Origin: Hyphomicrobiales bacterium
GTDB taxonomy: Bacteria; Pseudomonadota; Alphaproteobacteria; Rhizobiales; Devosiaceae
Direction of reading: 5' to 3'
Length of the DNA: 64,000 nt
Assembly (NCBI GenBank): GCA_900470445.1
Contig: UCAU01000006.1
Coordinates: forward strand, 155,224 to 219,223
The position numbers and the translations under genes were made by a program. Shown here piece by piece: positions 57,064 to 64,000 of this stretch (its first letter is position 1; the number at the start of each line of letters is the position of its first letter). Below the pieces are notes generated by a model. That model was not told where the DNA came from and did no database searches. It saw nothing but the letters and a program-made list of their open reading frames with translations.

Positions 57064-57546
57064 ATGGCGGTTTCGATCGCCATCGAAACGCCGCTGCAGG
57101 ATGATGTGCGCGGCTTGATCGACAAGCTCAACGCCTATCTGCTGCCGCTGTCGCCGCCCGAATTCCAGTTCAAGCTGACGGTCGAGCAGATGGCCGGCGC
57201 GGATACGAGTGTGTTTGTCGCGCGGGACGAGATTGGTCGGGCTATTGGCTGCGGCGCCCTTAGGGTGCATTCGGCTGGGATGGGCGAGGTCAAGCGCATG
57301 TTCACGGATCCGGAGGTGCGCGGCAAGCGCGTCGGGTCGGCGTTGCTCGAGGCGATTGTCGGGCTGGCGCAGGAGCGCGGGCTGGACGTGCTGATGCTCG
57401 AAACGGGCGCGGCGGCTGACATGCCCGAGGCGCATCGGCTGTATACGCGCAGCGGATTTGTGGCGCGCGGGCCGTTCCTCGACTATCCGGACAGCCAATG
57501 GTCCGCGTTTTTTGAAAAGCCGCTTCGCCAGGAGCAGACAGCATGA
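57064..57546 (+). CDS. GNAT family N-acetyltransferase
   Basis: A 160-residue acetyltransferase with the acetyl-CoA motif VRGKRVGSALLEAIVGLAQE and a downstream LYTRSGFVARGPFLDY. Substrate unknown. It starts directly after the gatC stop and its end overlaps the next gene as ATGA, so it is translated with gatC and gatA. A regulatory or repair link to the amidotransferase is not demonstrated. Confidence 0.9.
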   Translation: MAVSIAIETPLQDDVRGLIDKLNAYLLPLSPPEFQFKLTVEQMAGADTSVFVARDEIGRAIGCGALRVHSAGMGEVKRMFTDPEVRGKRVGSALLEAIVGLAQERGLDVLMLETGAAADMPEAHRLYTRSGFVARGPFLDYPDSQWSAFFEKPLRQEQTA

Positions 57547-58001
57547 AGGCGATACTTGTTGCGGCGCTTGGCCTCATGGCTTCTCCAGCGCTGGCGCAGC
57601 CTGAATTCACCGTCGACCAGAGCAAGGTCTATGTCACCACGCCGGAAACCTGCCAGGCGCTGGAAAAGGACGGCGCCGATGCGCTGTCCGACGCCAATGT
57701 CTCGGTGATGACCTTTGCCGGCGGCATTCGGTCGCTGGAGCATAGCTGCGAGTTTTTTGACGTCAAAACCCACGTGACCAACCGGTCCTTCTTCGCTTCG
57801 GCGGTGTGCGAGGGGCTGGACGAAATTTATCCCGACACCTTCGCCATAACCCCTTATGACGATAAGACCATCCAGGTGGTATCGTCCTATGACGCCATGA
57901 TGCAGGTGTCGGGGACCTACGAACCCACCAGCCCGATCGGCAATCCCGGTGCTACCCTCTACCACCGCTGCGACAATCTGAGCGAGATACCCGTTGACTG
58001 A
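57543..58001 (+). CDS. Small secreted protein of unknown function
   Basis: A 152-residue protein with a clear signal peptide ([19 protein letters not shown], cleavage after ALA). The mature part has four cysteines (in [19 protein letters not shown] and HRCDNL), suggesting one or two disulfides in the periplasm. No family is recognised. It overlaps the GNAT gene before it (ATGA) and gatA after it (8 bp). Confidence 0.75.
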   Translation: MKAILVAALGLMASPALAQPEFTVDQSKVYVTTPETCQALEKDGADALSDANVSVMTFAGGIRSLEHSCEFFDVKTHVTNRSFFASAVCEGLDEIYPDTFAITPYDDKTIQVVSSYDAMMQVSGTYEPTSPIGNPGATLYHRCDNLSEIPVD

Positions 58002-59478
58002 CCTGACCAGACTGAGCCTTGCCCAGGCCCGCAAGGGGCTCAAGGACAAGAGCTTCACCTCAACCGAACTGACCGGCGCCTATCTCAAGGCGATCGATGC
58101 CGCCAATCCCAAGCTCAACGCCTATGTGGCGGTGACGGGAGAGCAGGCGCTCGACATGGCCAAGGCCAGCGACGACAAGCTGGGCAAGGGGCAGGGCGGG
58201 GCGCTGGAAGGCATTCCGCTGGGCATCAAGGACCTGTTCGGCACCAAGGGCGTGCATACCCAGGCGGCCAGCCATATCCTCGATGGCTTCAAGCCCGAAT
58301 ATGAATCGACCGTGACGAGCAATCTCTGGCGCGATGGCGCGGTGATGCTGGGCAAGCTCAACATGGACGAATTCGCCATGGGTTCGTCCAACGAGACCTC
58401 CTATTACGGCCCGGTGATTAATCCGATCCGCGCCGAAGGCAGCAATGCTAATCTGGTGCCTGGCGGCTCCTCGGGTGGTTCGGCTGCGGCCGTTGCCGCC
58501 TGGCTTTGTGCCGGCGCGACCGCCACCGATACCGGCGGCTCGATTCGCCAGCCGGCAGCTTTCACCGGCACGGTCGGCATCAAGCCGACCTATGGCCGTT
58601 GCTCGCGCTGGGGCGTGGTGGCGTTTGCCTCCTCGCTCGATCAGGCTGGCCCGATCGCCCGCACGGTGGAAGACACTGCGCTACTGATGACCTCCATGGC
58701 CGGTTTCGACGCCAAGGATTCGACCAGCGTCGATCTGGCAGTACCGGACTTTGCTGCCGCCGTCGAACGCGGCGTCAAGGGGCTGACTATCGGCGTGCCG
58801 CGTGAATACCGAATGGACGGCATGCCGGCCGAAATCGAGAAGCTGTGGAGCCAGGGGCTGGAATGGCTCAAGGCCGAGGGCGCCACGGTCAAGGACATCT
58901 CGCTGCCGCACACCAAATATGCCCTGCCGGCCTATTATATCGTGGCGCCGGCCGAGGCTTCGTCCAACCTGGCACGGTATGACGGCGTCAAATACGGACT
59001 GCGCGTATCGGGCAAGGACATTACCGACATGTACGAGTTGACCCGCGCCGCCGGCTTCGGCCGCGAGGTCAAGCGCCGCATCATGATCGGCACCTATGTG
59101 CTGTCGGCTGGCTATTTCGACGCCTATTACGTCAAGGCGCAGAAGGTGCGCACGCTGATCAAGAAGGACTTTGAAGATGCCTTCCATGCCGGCGTCGACG
59201 CTATCCTGACCCCGGCCACGCCTTCGGCCGCTTTCGGCATTGGCGATGAGGCGCTGGCTGCCGATCCGGTGGCGATGTATCTCAACGACGTGTTCACGGT
59301 GACGGTCAATATGGCCGGGCTGCCGGGCATTGCGGTGCCGGCCGGCAAGGACGGGCAGGGACTGCCTTTGGGGCTGCAGCTGATCGGCAAGCCGTTCGAC
59401 GAAGAGACCTTGTTTGCGGCCGCTCGCGTGATCGAGCGCAGTGCCGACACCGACTTTTCGCCCAAGCCGTGGTGGTGA
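57994..59478 (+). CDS. gatA: Glutamyl-tRNA(Gln) amidotransferase subunit A
   Basis: The 494-residue glutaminase/amidase subunit of GatCAB. The Ser-cisSer-Lys triad is visible: Lys79 in [10 protein letters not shown], Ser159 in [10 protein letters not shown] and Ser183 in [10 protein letters not shown]. The start is TTG, lying 8 bp inside the preceding gene. A weak stem AGCCGGG/CCCGGCT (59484-59507) follows the stop. Confidence 0.95.
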   Translation: MTDLTRLSLAQARKGLKDKSFTSTELTGAYLKAIDAANPKLNAYVAVTGEQALDMAKASDDKLGKGQGGALEGIPLGIKDLFGTKGVHTQAASHILDGFKPEYESTVTSNLWRDGAVMLGKLNMDEFAMGSSNETSYYGPVINPIRAEGSNANLVPGGSSGGSAAAVAAWLCAGATATDTGGSIRQPAAFTGTVGIKPTYGRCSRWGVVAFASSLDQAGPIARTVEDTALLMTSMAGFDAKDSTSVDLAVPDFAAAVERGVKGLTIGVPREYRMDGMPAEIEKLWSQGLEWLKAEGATVKDISLPHTKYALPAYYIVAPAEASSNLARYDGVKYGLRVSGKDITDMYELTRAAGFGREVKRRIMIGTYVLSAGYFDAYYVKAQKVRTLIKKDFEDAFHAGVDAILTPATPSAAFGIGDEALAADPVAMYLNDVFTVTVNMAGLPGIAVPAGKDGQGLPLGLQLIGKPFDEETLFAAARVIERSADTDFSPKPWW

Positions 59479-59483
59479 GCAAA

Positions 59484-59507
59484 AGCCGGGGTGACTTGAT
59501 CCCGGCT
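59484..59507. terminator. Weak hairpin after gatA
   Basis: AGCCGGG (59484-59490) and CCCGGCT (59501-59507) form a 7-bp stem with a 10-base loop. On the plus strand only AAAATCC follows; on the minus strand TTTTG follows. Intrinsic termination is therefore doubtful. Confidence 0.35.
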
Positions 59508-59596
59508 AAAATCCGCACTACTTGGCGACCATGCACAAATTGAAACTGGTTGTGACGCGGCCCATGGCGGCGTCCGGGCCGACAGGAACTTCGCCG

Positions 59597-59914
59597 ATGG
59601 CCTCTGACATTTTTACCTCGCTCGACTGGTCCGAGCCGCCCAAGGACATGAGCAAACCGCTGCAGGCTTTGTGGTGGCTCAAGAAGGGCAGCCTGCGCGT
59701 AGGGCCCGAATGGGAACAAGCGCATATCATCGTGCAGGCCATGGAAGGCGTGCAGCAATTTGATTGGGTGCATGCCCTGATGCACTGGATCGAAGCCGAC
59801 ATGGGCAATGCCGATTACTGGTATCGCCGCGCGGGTAAGCGGCGGGCAACGGCGAGTGTGTCGCAGGAATGGGAACATATTGCTGCGGCGCTGAGTGAAG
59901 TGACGCGGCATTAG
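59597..59914 (+). CDS. Hypothetical protein
   Basis: A 105-residue soluble protein rich in Trp (SLDWSEPP, LQALWWLKKG, QFDWVHALMHWIEAD, NADYWYRRAG). No membrane segment or motif is recognised; the aromatic helical pattern suggests a small alpha-helical domain. The ATG at 59597 has AGGA about 10 bases upstream; the frame is open to 59522. It lies alone between gatA and a palindromic repeat. Confidence 0.7.
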   Translation: MASDIFTSLDWSEPPKDMSKPLQALWWLKKGSLRVGPEWEQAHIIVQAMEGVQQFDWVHALMHWIEADMGNADYWYRRAGKRRATASVSQEWEHIAAALSEVTRH

Positions 59915-59931
59915 GGGCGTTTCTTTTACAG

Positions 59932-60030
59932 CCGCGGTTTCCCCCGGGCTTGACCCGAGGGGCTTTCGTTGTTGGTGCCGTGTTGAGAGTGGCCCCTCGG
60001 GTCGAGCCCGAGGGAGAGGCGAAGCCGCGG
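59932..60030. repeat. 99-bp imperfect palindromic element
   Basis: CCGCGGTTT (59932-59940) faces GAAGCCGCGG (60021-60030). Inside, CCCGGGCTTGACCCGAGG (from 59943) faces its inverted copy CTCGGGTCGAGCCCGAG (to 60012), 19 of 21 positions matching over the full arm. A related core lies at 46927-46949. It is a REP-like dispersed element. Confidence 0.75.
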
Positions 60031-60092
60031 AGCCTATTCAACACGCCGGAAGGACGCGGTGGTTGGGATAGTTCCCAAACCACCGCTGCCCG

Positions 60093-60350
60093 CTAGCGGT
60101 TACTCACCTCGCTCCGCACCAGCTCCAGCCCACGCTTGGTAATCCGATATGGCTTGCCGCCGGATGATTTGATCGCCTTCTTGGCTTTGAGCTTTTTGAA
60201 CAAGGCCAGGGTGCAATTGCTCATCAGCCAACCCTCGCGGTTGTAGAATTCAAGGCCGGTGACCTTGCCGTTGTCGTCCCGGAGCAGCGCAATGCAGCCG
60301 CCCTGCGCGAGGGCGTGCAGCACCCGCTGCTCGTGTTTGGAAATATCCAT
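60093..60350 (-). CDS. YjhX family (UPF0386) protein
   Basis: An 85-residue protein matching the YjhX family: MDISKHEQRVLHALAQGG, then FYNREGWLMSNCTLALFKKL and GGKPYRITKRGLELVR. The fold looks like a winged helix. YjhX in E. coli is described as the toxin of the YjhX-YjhQ pair; no YjhQ-like acetyltransferase is adjacent, although a GNAT gene lies 610 bp away at 60960. Function here is open. Confidence 0.85.
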   Translation of the reverse strand: MDISKHEQRVLHALAQGGCIALLRDDNGKVTGLEFYNREGWLMSNCTLALFKKLKAKKAIKSSGGKPYRITKRGLELVRSEVSNR

Positions 60351-60633
60351 GAATAGTCTGAGGCCTGTGCCGGCGGGCGCATGAAGCAGCCCGCGAACAA
60401 ACGTGATCAGCCGCCCGCATCACGCAGGACGGCCGATTGGTTCATTCTCGCCCCGTCTCGATTGGACGGGGCTTCAGACGATCTCAGACTGATTAGACAT
60501 AAGGCGTGACCTTGATTACGGTTCTAAATTAGCGCCGCCGGCGCGCTCCGCCAAGAGTGAGCGCGCAGCACAGTTGAAATCCGCGCCCTGCCGGTGCAAA
60601 CCAGCAACAGCCTTATCTGGACTGGAAATTGCC
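60351..60633. other. Intergenic region with a GC hairpin
   Basis: The 283-bp gap holds one clear stem, GCCCCGTC (60450-60457) with GACGGGGC (60465-60472), without a T tract on either side. It lies between the divergent YjhX and chorismate mutase genes, so it could belong to the leader of either. No coding capacity is seen. Confidence 0.4.
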
Positions 60634-60948
60634 GTGACCGCTTTGAAATCGCCTGCCCAATGTGAAACCAAGGACGATGTCCGCGTGGAGATCGACCGGA
60701 TCGACCAGGCACTGCTCAGCCTGTTCGCGGAGCGGCATCGCTATGTGACGCGCATGGCCCAGATCAAGACCGATCCACATGAGGCGCATGACCGCGCGCG
60801 GATCGAATCGATCATCGAGAAGGTCCGCGATCGCAGTTTGGCTCTTGATCTCGACGAAGATCAGGCCGAACTTGTATGGCGGACCCTGATCGACTGGAAC
60901 ATCAATTACGAGAAGGGCATCATCGCGGCCCGGCGAGGCGCGGAATAG
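60634..60948 (+). CDS. Chorismate mutase, AroQ type
   Basis: A 104-residue all-helical enzyme converting chorismate to prephenate. VRVEIDRIDQALLSLFAERHRYVTRMAQIK is the typical first helix, followed by HDRARIESIIEKVR. It is monofunctional, without prephenate dehydratase. The GTG at 60634 is the most likely start (GGAA 7 bases upstream); the frame is open to a TTG at 60574. It precedes a GNAT gene by 11 bp. Confidence 0.88.
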   Translation: MTALKSPAQCETKDDVRVEIDRIDQALLSLFAERHRYVTRMAQIKTDPHEAHDRARIESIIEKVRDRSLALDLDEDQAELVWRTLIDWNINYEKGIIAARRGAE

Positions 60949-60959
60949 GGAGAGGTCCC

Positions 60960-61472
60960 ATGCCCGGTATTACAATGCGCAAGGCAGAGCCCAAGGACGC
61001 CCATCGGCTGGCCGATATCGCCTATCGCGCCTGGGAAAGCGGGATTCTGCCGCTGCTGACCGAAAAGCCCGGCATGCGCGAGGCTGAGCAACGCCGGCTG
61101 GCCCAGGCGGTGTCGGAGAGCATTTCGCGCATTATCGTTGCCGAGGTCGACGGCATTGCCGTGGCCTGGTGTTCGCGCTCGGCGCGGCGGGCCTATATTC
61201 CGTTCCTCTTCGTCATGCCCGAATTGCAGGGCCATGGGCTCGGCTCGATGTTGCTGCGCCGCATGGAATCCATGCTGGAACTGGAAGGCGCCGACCGGGT
61301 GCATCTGGAAACGCCGGCTGACAATGTGCGCGCGGTGCGCTTTTACGAAAAGCAGGGCTACCGCATCCTGGCGCTGCGGCCAGATGGCCGGGCGGCTCAT
61401 GAGCCCTTCATGAGCGTCCACCTCGAAAAGCGGCTCGATCCCTTCGAGGGCGAGATCGACGACGAGGATTAA
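60960..61472 (+). CDS. GNAT family N-acetyltransferase
   Basis: A 170-residue acetyltransferase: MPGITMRKAEPKDAHRLADI, the acetyl-CoA loop PELQGHGLGSMLLRRMES, and VRFYEKQGYRILALRPDG. The ATG at 60960 has GGGAGAGG upstream at a good distance. It follows the chorismate mutase by 11 bp, probably in one transcript. Substrate unknown. Confidence 0.9.
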   Translation: MPGITMRKAEPKDAHRLADIAYRAWESGILPLLTEKPGMREAEQRRLAQAVSESISRIIVAEVDGIAVAWCSRSARRAYIPFLFVMPELQGHGLGSMLLRRMESMLELEGADRVHLETPADNVRAVRFYEKQGYRILALRPDGRAAHEPFMSVHLEKRLDPFEGEIDDED

Positions 61473-61493
61473 TGGCGGCTCCGACCGACCAGC

Positions 61494-61586
61494 AGACCTC
61501 ATCCTGAGCTTGTCGAAGGACGAGGTCGTGGCAACCAAGCCTCCACTCGCGCGACCTCGTGGTTCGACAGGCTCACCATGAGGTCT
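61494..61586. repeat. 93-bp palindromic repeat between a GNAT gene and gatB
   Basis: AGACCTCAT (61494-61502) faces ATGAGGTCT (61578-61586), TGAGCTTGTCGAA (61505-61517) faces TTCGACAGGCTCA (61563-61575), and CGAGGTCG (61521-61528) faces CGACCTCG (61552-61559). This TGAGC-TGTCGAA palindrome is a widespread alphaproteobacterial intergenic repeat. It can fold into one long stem. Confidence 0.8.
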
Positions 61587-61671
61587 CTGGCGATGCGGCA
61601 AGCCATTGCATCCCACAGATCATCGCACTATGCGTTACTCATAATTTCGTCCCGCCTCTAGGACTGCTCAA

Positions 61672-63171
61672 TTGACTCTTATCGATACCCGCACCCCACA
61701 TCCGAAGCGTCTCATTGCCGGCTCGACTGGCGATTGGGAGGTGATCATCGGCATGGAAGTGCATGCGCAGGTGACGAGCGAGAGCAAGCTGTTCTCGGGG
61801 TCCTCGACCGAGTTCGGCAATCCGCCCAATTCCAATGTGAGCTTTGTCGATGCGGCCATGCCGGGCATGCTGCCCACGATCAACGAGGAATGCGTGCGCC
61901 AGGCCGTGCGGACGGGGCTGGGCCTCAAGGCGGCGATCAACAAGCGCAGCGTGTTTGACCGAAAGAATTACTTTTATCCCGATCTGCCACAGGGCTATCA
62001 GATCAGCCAGTTCAAGGACCCCATTGTGGGCGAGGGCAAGGTGTTCCTCGACGTGGACGGGGAGACCATCGAGATCGGCATCGAGCGGCTGCATCTGGAG
62101 CAGGACGCGGGCAAGTCGATCCACGACCAGCATCCCAATATGAGCTTTGTCGACCTCAACCGTTCGGGCGTGGCGCTGATGGAAATCGTCAGCAAGCCCG
62201 ATCTGCGTTCGTCCGACGAGGCCAAGGCCTATCTGAGCAAGCTGCGCACCATCCTGCGGTATCTGGGCACCTGCGACGGCAATATGGAGCAGGGCTCCAT
62301 GCGGGCCGACGTCAATGTGTCGGTGCGCCGCCCCGGTGGCGAATTCGGCACGCGCTGCGAAATCAAGAACGTCAATTCGGTGCGCTTTGCCGGACAGGCG
62401 ATCGAATATGAAGCGCGCCGGCAGATCGATATTCTCGAAGATGGCGGCAGCATCGATCAGGAAACGCGGCTGTTCGATCCCAAGCTGGGCGAAACGCGCT
62501 CCATGCGGTCCAAGGAAGAAGCGCATGATTATCGCTATTTCCCCGATCCGGATCTGCTGCCGCTCGAATTCGACGATGCGTTCATCGCCGCCTTGGCTGA
62601 GAAGCTGCCCGAGCTGCCGGACGAAAAGCAGGCGCGCTTCATCGGCGACTATGGCGTGACGCCCTATGACGCCATGGTGCTGACGCTGGATCGCGAAACT
62701 GCGGATTATTTCGAATCCGTGGTGGGTTTTGGCGGCACCAAGCGCGATGGCAAGGCCGTGGCCAATTTGCTCAATGCGGATGTGGCCGCCTATGCCAATA
62801 GCCAGGGCCTGGCGGTGTGGGAAACCCACCTCAAGCCGAGCCAGATCGCCGGTATTGTCGATCTGGTCGCGGCAGGCACCATTTCGTCCAAGGGCGCCAA
62901 GGACCTGCTGCAGATCGTGATCGCTGAGGAGCCCGAGGGCGAGCCGGCCGATATCGTCGAGCGCCGTGGCATGAAGCAGGTGACCGATATGGGGGCGATC
63001 GAGAAGATCGTCGACGAAATCATCGCGGCCAATCCGGATCAGGTCGCCAAGGTTTTGGCCAAGCCGACCATGATTGGCTGGTTTGTCGGCCAGGCGATGA
63101 AGGCCTCGGGCGGCAAGGCCAACCCGCAGGCGTTGAACGATCTGATGAAGAAGAAGCTGGGGATCGACTAG
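61672..63171 (+). CDS. gatB: Aspartyl/glutamyl-tRNA amidotransferase subunit B
   Basis: The 499-residue kinase/transamidase subunit of GatCAB that binds the t[36 protein letters not shown] [14 protein letters not shown] and the C-terminal YqeY-like domain are present. The start is TTG with AGGA 8 bases upstream. It is separated from gatC-gatA by five genes, an arrangement seen in some Rhizobiales. Confidence 0.95.
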   Translation: MTLIDTRTPHPKRLIAGSTGDWEVIIGMEVHAQVTSESKLFSGSSTEFGNPPNSNVSFVDAAMPGMLPTINEECVRQAVRTGLGLKAAINKRSVFDRKNYFYPDLPQGYQISQFKDPIVGEGKVFLDVDGETIEIGIERLHLEQDAGKSIHDQHPNMSFVDLNRSGVALMEIVSKPDLRSSDEAKAYLSKLRTILRYLGTCDGNMEQGSMRADVNVSVRRPGGEFGTRCEIKNVNSVRFAGQAIEYEARRQIDILEDGGSIDQETRLFDPKLGETRSMRSKEEAHDYRYFPDPDLLPLEFDDAFIAALAEKLPELPDEKQARFIGDYGVTPYDAMVLTLDRETADYFESVVGFGGTKRDGKAVANLLNADVAAYANSQGLAVWETHLKPSQIAGIVDLVAAGTISSKGAKDLLQIVIAEEPEGEPADIVERRGMKQVTDMGAIEKIVDEIIAANPDQVAKVLAKPTMIGWFVGQAMKASGGKANPQALNDLMKKKLGID

Positions 63172-63210
63172 AGCCAGCGAAAGCTCGCTCCAAGCGGCCC
63201 GTAGCGGCTT

Positions 63211-63795
63211 CTAAATGGGCTTTCCCACCGTCATCGCATCCCTGAACACCGGGTCGGCGTCGAAGAATACGGGCTCCGGGGTCGCGCCCGTCGCGTCGAA
63301 GAAGCGGCTGATAAAGGCGCGGAACGAGGCGCAGAGGGCGATGTCGGAGATTTCGACATCGGTGAAGCCGACGGCGCGCAGGGCGTTGATATCGGCGCTG
63401 GTGATCCTGGAGGCGTCTCGGGCGACCTGCTCGGCATAGGCCAGCATTGCTACTTCTTTTTCCGACAGGCCCGCTGAGCGGTAGTCACGCTGCAGGGCGA
63501 GCACCATGTCCTTGGAGCCGAGCTCCTTGGTGAGCGAGCGGGCATAGACATGGGTGCAATAGGTCGAGGGGACCTGCTTGGCGGCGATAAAGGTGATGAG
63601 GCGCCAGGCGCGCATGCCGAGCGAGAAATTGGCCTTGATGCCTTCGGAAAACTGCTCGTAGAGCGGCAGCACTTCGGGTCGCGCGGTCCAGCAGCGGGTG
63701 GCTTCCATGACGAAGCCCATGCTGGTCTGTTCGTGTTGGTAGATCCGGGCGACCTCGCCGGTCGCCTCCTCCGGGGTGACAGTCTTGAGAAACAC
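63211..63795 (-). CDS. AhpD-like carboxymuconolactone decarboxylase family protein
   Basis: A 194-residue helical protein of the peroxidase-related AhpD-like group: EVARIYQHEQTSMGFV, RLITFIAAKQVPSTYCTHVYARSL (one Cys, in YCTH, where the paired C-x2-C of active AhpD would be) and LSEKEVAMLAYAEQVARDAS. With the second Cys missing, thiol-peroxidase activity is doubtful. I chose the GTG at 63795 because GGAG lies 8 bases upstream; the frame is open to 63987, but that part runs through a palindromic element. Confidence 0.8.
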   Translation of the reverse strand: MFLKTVTPEEATGEVARIYQHEQTSMGFVMEATRCWTARPEVLPLYEQFSEGIKANFSLGMRAWRLITFIAAKQVPSTYCTHVYARSLTKELGSKDMVLALQRDYRSAGLSEKEVAMLAYAEQVARDASRITSADINALRAVGFTDVEISDIALCASFRAFISRFFDATGATPEPVFFDADPVFRDAMTVGKPI

Positions 63796-63859
63796 TGGTT
63801 GCTCTCCAGTTACCGCGGCGGGATCGTAGCGCCCCCGCGGTAAAAGGCCAATGCCCCTA

Positions 63860-64000
63860 GGACCAACCGACATTGGCTGATGCTGGCCTGCAAATGGCGA
63901 TTTTCTGCGCTTCCGGTGCTCACGTACCCAAATGTACGTTCCGCTCCGGTTCTCGAAAACCTCCACTTTCGGCTCAGCCTGAGCCAATGTCGATTGGTCC
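63860..64000. repeat. 141-bp symmetrical palindromic element at the window edge
   Basis: GGACCAACCGACATTGGCT (63860-63878) faces AGCCAATGTCGATTGGTCC (63982-64000), 18 of 19 matching. The centre is ACGTAC (63922-63927) with GTACGT (63934-63939). Shorter matches in between (CCGG, GCTG/CAGC) are placed symmetrically. It may continue past the window. It resembles a REP-like or miniature inverted-repeat element. Confidence 0.75.

Noticed and set aside
60450..60472. Hairpin GCCCCGTC/GACGGGGC as a terminator.
   Set aside because: No T tract on either strand and no gene ends nearby; listed only as an intergenic hairpin.
63796..63987. An N-terminal extension of the AhpD-like protein (64 residues).
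   Set aside because: It is encoded by a palindromic repeat, and a GTG with a good ribosome-binding site at 63795 gives the normal family start.
1..64000. tRNA genes, CRISPR arrays, prophage or insertion sequences.
   Set aside because: I found no T-arm consensus in intergenic DNA, no direct-repeat arrays and no transposase or integrase-like proteins.

Overview
This is a 64 kb stretch of high-GC chromosome from an alphaproteobacterium, most likely of the order Hyphomicrobiales (Rhizobiales). A Devosia-like genome is my best guess. The evidence is gene content and order: a full nuoA-N operon followed by birA, rnj, a DUF1467 gene, proS, lolC and lolD; a divK-pleD-rpmG block next to DUF983, rnr and topA; a PleD diguanylate cyclase; an EcfG-type promoter; and a pyrB-linked dihydroorotase-like protein lacking the metal-binding His pair. 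I see no rRNA, tRNA, CRISPR array, prophage, insertion sequence or plasmid function. Almost everything is conserved core genome, so most of the unexplained material is small and intergenic.

Region 1 (1-10250): a LysR regulator, the convergent trehalose operon treZ-treY behind a good match to a general-stress (EcfG) promoter, and a divergent three-gene signalling operon (KaiC-like double ATPase, HWE histidine kinase, single-domain receiver) joined by ATGA overlaps. An AraC regulator and an epoxide hydrolase follow.

Region 2 (10251-13171): an exported MsrA behind an AT-dinucleotide tract, and two small outer-membrane beta-barrel proteins separated and followed by strong terminators.

Region 3 (13172-35580): the 14 complex I genes, with one extra small membrane-protein gene between nuoE and nuoF. 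NuoE has a long tail and NuoL a His/Asp-rich loop. Then come birA, RNase J, DUF1467, a MmcQ/YjbR-like gene, a probable small RNA with an anti-Shine-Dalgarno loop, proS, lolC, lolD, and a 23-residue ORF whose ribosome-binding site sits in a hairpin.

Region 4 (35581-41328, minus strand): HIT protein, a hydroxylase/SDR fusion, a GNAT-like peptidoglycan-type protein with an unclear start, a glycerophosphodiester phosphodiesterase, RidA, DNA polymerase IV and DUF3572.

Region 5 (41423-50153): divK-pleD cell-cycle signalling, a highly structured intergenic stretch that could be an RNA, rpmG, DUF983, rnr, a palindromic-repeat cluster, topA and an orphan oxidase-like membrane protein.

Region 6 (50417-64000): an aldo/keto reductase; dprA, plsY, the pyrB-pyrC pair and ruvX; a degenerate metallo-beta-lactamase-like protein; gatC and gatA with two extra genes wedged between them; a YjhX-like protein, chorismate mutase, a GNAT and gatB; then an AhpD-like protein. 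Three different palindromic repeat families lie in the gaps. The last one, at the window edge, is a 141-bp element exactly symmetrical about its centre.
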